From Solimonas sp040391865 (GTDB taxonomy: Bacteria; Pseudomonadota; Gammaproteobacteria; Nevskiales; Nevskiaceae): a DNA stretch of 22,789 nucleotides. The DNA lies in NCBI GenBank assembly GCA_040391865.1, contig JBEBWZ010000045.1, forward strand, positions 1 through 22,789, written 5' to 3'. Below are positions 21,362-22,789 of this stretch, one piece after another (the stretch's first letter is position 1; each line of letters opens with the position of its first letter). A program made the translations under genes and the position numbers. Below the pieces are notes generated by a model. It worked only from the letters and a program-made list of their open reading frames with translations, did no database searches and was not told the DNA's origin.

Positions 21362-22789
21362 ATGATGTCGCCCCTCGCCCGATTCCTGGCCGGCATCCTT
21401 GCGTTCACATTGGCGCTCCCGGCGCTGGCCTTCAGCTTCGACGATGTCGCCAGCCGCGCACAGAAACTCGCCGCGAAACCCTACGAGCGTCCGGACACGA
21501 AGCTGCCGAAACCGCTCGCCGATCTCAATTACGAACAGTACCGCGACATCCGTTTCAAGCCCGAGCATGCGCTGTGGCGCAAGAGCAAGCTGCCGTTCGA
21601 GGTGCAGTTCTTCCACCCGGGCATCTATTTCAACCAGACCGTGCAGGTAAACCTGGTCAGCGCCGAGGGCGTGCGCAAGCTGCCGTTCGCACCGGAATAT
21701 TTCGACTACGGCCGCAACAAGCTCGATCCGGAAAAGATGCGCGATGTCGGCTACGCGGGCCTGCGCGTGCACTACCCACTGAACGAACCCGACCAGAAGG
21801 ACGAGATCATCGTCTTCCAGGGCGCCAGCTATTTCCGTGGTCTCGGTCGCGACCAGCACTACGGCCTGTCGGCGCGCGGTCTGGCGATCGACACCGGCGA
21901 GCTCGCGGGCGAGGAGTTTCCGGCGTTCACCGAATTCTGGCTGGAGTGGCCCCGCGCCGAAGACCAGCAGCTGACGATCTACGCGCTGCTCGATTCGCGC
22001 CGCCTCACCGGCGCCTACCAGTTCAAGATCCGCCCCGGCGACAGCACCGCCACCGACGTCAAGCTGCGCCTGTTCTTCCGCGAGAACGTCGGCAAGCTCG
22101 GCATTGCGCCGCTGACCAGCATGTTTCTGTACGGCGAAAACCAGGCGGCTCCGATCGAGGACTACCGCCCGGAAGTGCATGACTCCGACGGCCTGCAGGT
22201 GCGCACCGACCAGGAATGGATCTGGCGACCGCTGGTCAATCCGCGCCGCTTGCTGATCACCTCGTTCGGCACCAGCAATCCGCGCGGCTTCGGGCTGATG
22301 CAACGCGACCGTGCGTTCTCCAGCTACGAAGACCTCGATGCGCGCTATGACGTGCGTCCGAATGCCTGGATCGAACCGCGCGGCGACTGGGGCCGCGGCC
22401 GTGTCGAGCTGGTGCAGATTCCCACACCCAACGAGACCAACGACAATGTCGTCGCTTACTGGGTCCCGGAGAAATCGCCCGAGGCCGGACAACAGCTGGA
22501 CCTCGAATACGCGCTGCGCTGGGAAATGAAGTTCCCCACCAACCCGCCGGTGGCACGCGTGGTGCAGACGCGTCGCGGCAAGGGCTGGCAGCGCGAACCC
22601 GACGGCACGATCCGCTTCCAGATCGATTTCGAGGGCGGCGCGCTGGAGCGCCTGCTGCCCGATGTGCGCCCGGTCGCGGGAGTCTGGATCAACGACAACG
22701 GCGAGCTGCTCGACCGCCAGACCGTACGCAACGATGTCACCGGCGGCTGGCGCGTCAGCCTGCGCAACCGCCGACTCGACGACAGCAAG
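21362..22789 (+). CDS. opgG: Periplasmic glucan biosynthesis protein OpgG (3' end beyond window)
   Basis: OpgG (MdoG) works in the periplasm on the osmoregulated periplasmic glucan backbone made by OpgH. The frame is open from 21362 to the last base, 476 codons. A Sec signal peptide (MMSPLARFLAGILAF...LPALA) precedes FSFDDVASRAQKLA, matching the FSIDDVAKQAQSLA mature start of E. coli OpgG. Further matches are GASYFRGLGRDQHYGLSARGLAIDTG, GEEFPAFTEFWLEWP, LTIYALLDSRRLTGAY, GKLGIAPLTSMFLYGENQ, EWIWRPLVNP and IPTPNETNDNVVAYW. The signal has no twin-arginine motif, which favours OpgG over OpgD. E. coli OpgG has 511 residues, so about 35 are missing. A GTG at 21317, in frame and 8 nt after AAGGGG, is an alternative start. 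opgH is expected just downstream, outside the window. Confidence 0.95.
   Translation, partial: MMSPLARFLAGILAFTLALPALAFSFDDVASRAQKLAAKPYERPDTKLPKPLADLNYEQYRDIRFKPEHALWRKSKLPFEVQFFHPGIYFNQTVQVNLVSAEGVRKLPFAPEYFDYGRNKLDPEKMRDVGYAGLRVHYPLNEPDQKDEIIVFQGASYFRGLGRDQHYGLSARGLAIDTGELAGEEFPAFTEFWLEWPRAEDQQLTIYALLDSRRLTGAYQFKIRPGDSTATDVKLRLFFRENVGKLGIAPLTSMFLYGENQAAPIEDYRPEVHDSDGLQVRTDQEWIWRPLVNPRRLLITSFGTSNPRGFGLMQRDRAFSSYEDLDARYDVRPNAWIEPRGDWGRGRVELVQIPTPNETNDNVVAYWVPEKSPEAGQQLDLEYALRWEMKFPTNPPVARVVQTRRGKGWQREPDGTIRFQIDFEGGALERLLPDVRPVAGVWINDNGELLDRQTVRNDVTGGWRVSLRNRRLDDSK

Noticed and set aside
21032..22492. Long open frame (486 codons) antisense to opgG
   Set aside because: It lies opposite a clear OpgG homologue, is Arg/Ala/Val-rich with no family character, and reflects third-position GC bias.
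1..22789. CRISPR array, tRNA or rRNA genes, complete insertion sequence
   Set aside because: No regularly spaced repeats with unique spacers, cloverleaf sequences, rRNA motifs or transposase genes were seen in reading both strands.

Overview
This is a high-GC window dense in housekeeping genes from a gammaproteobacterium. The LPS and peptidoglycan genes (murA, ibaG, kdsD, kdsC, lptCAB), hisG-hisD and rnt, and their order, recall the murA/kds/lpt neighbourhood of Pseudomonas and its relatives. I lean towards a Nevskiales- or Xanthomonadales-like lineage. This rests on gene content and order only and is not proven.

Layout. (1) 1-2599, plus strand: two tandem paralogous exported proteins of unknown function, the first cut by the window edge and the second a lipoprotein. 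(2) 4577-2657, minus strand: hisG (short form) and hisD, overlapping by 8 bp. (3) 7453-4801, minus strand: a cassette of three cell-surface polysaccharide genes (GT25 glycosyltransferase, pyruvyl-transferase-like protein, GT2-like glycosyltransferase) that looks AT-richer than its neighbours. It is divergent from a small XRE regulator at 7567-7914, and the shared intergenic region carries five ATGTC-type half-sites, two of which form a palindrome over a perfect TATAAT box. (4) 12253-7993, minus strand: a six-gene run of ABC ATPase, a 45-aa small ORF, ABC permease, ibaG, murA and a NYN-domain protein. The small ORF is joined to both neighbours by ATGA overlaps. (5) A photolyase (plus) and a sirtuin (minus) with overlapping 3' ends. 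(6) 14529-17862, plus strand: kdsD-kdsC-lptC-lptA-lptB, tightly overlapped, for Kdo synthesis and LPS transport. (7) A 108-bp imperfect palindrome at 17891-17998, just after lptB, where rpoN lies in many relatives. (8) An alpha/beta hydrolase and argG (both minus). The argG stop is followed by a diverged second copy of its own last 18 codons and then an intrinsic terminator. (9) rnt and the start of opgG (plus; opgG runs off the window).

Together the genes serve envelope building: UDP-MurNAc synthesis (murA), Kdo supply (kdsD, kdsC), LPS transport (lptC, lptA, lptB), periplasmic glucans (opgG) and a regulated, probably acquired, surface-glycan cassette. Histidine and arginine synthesis, RNA maturation and DNA repair genes are interspersed. 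I saw no tRNA, rRNA, CRISPR array or recognisable insertion sequence. The points most worth follow-up are the operator array, the 45-aa ORF, the argG tail duplication, the lptB-distal palindrome and the tandem unknown lipoproteins.
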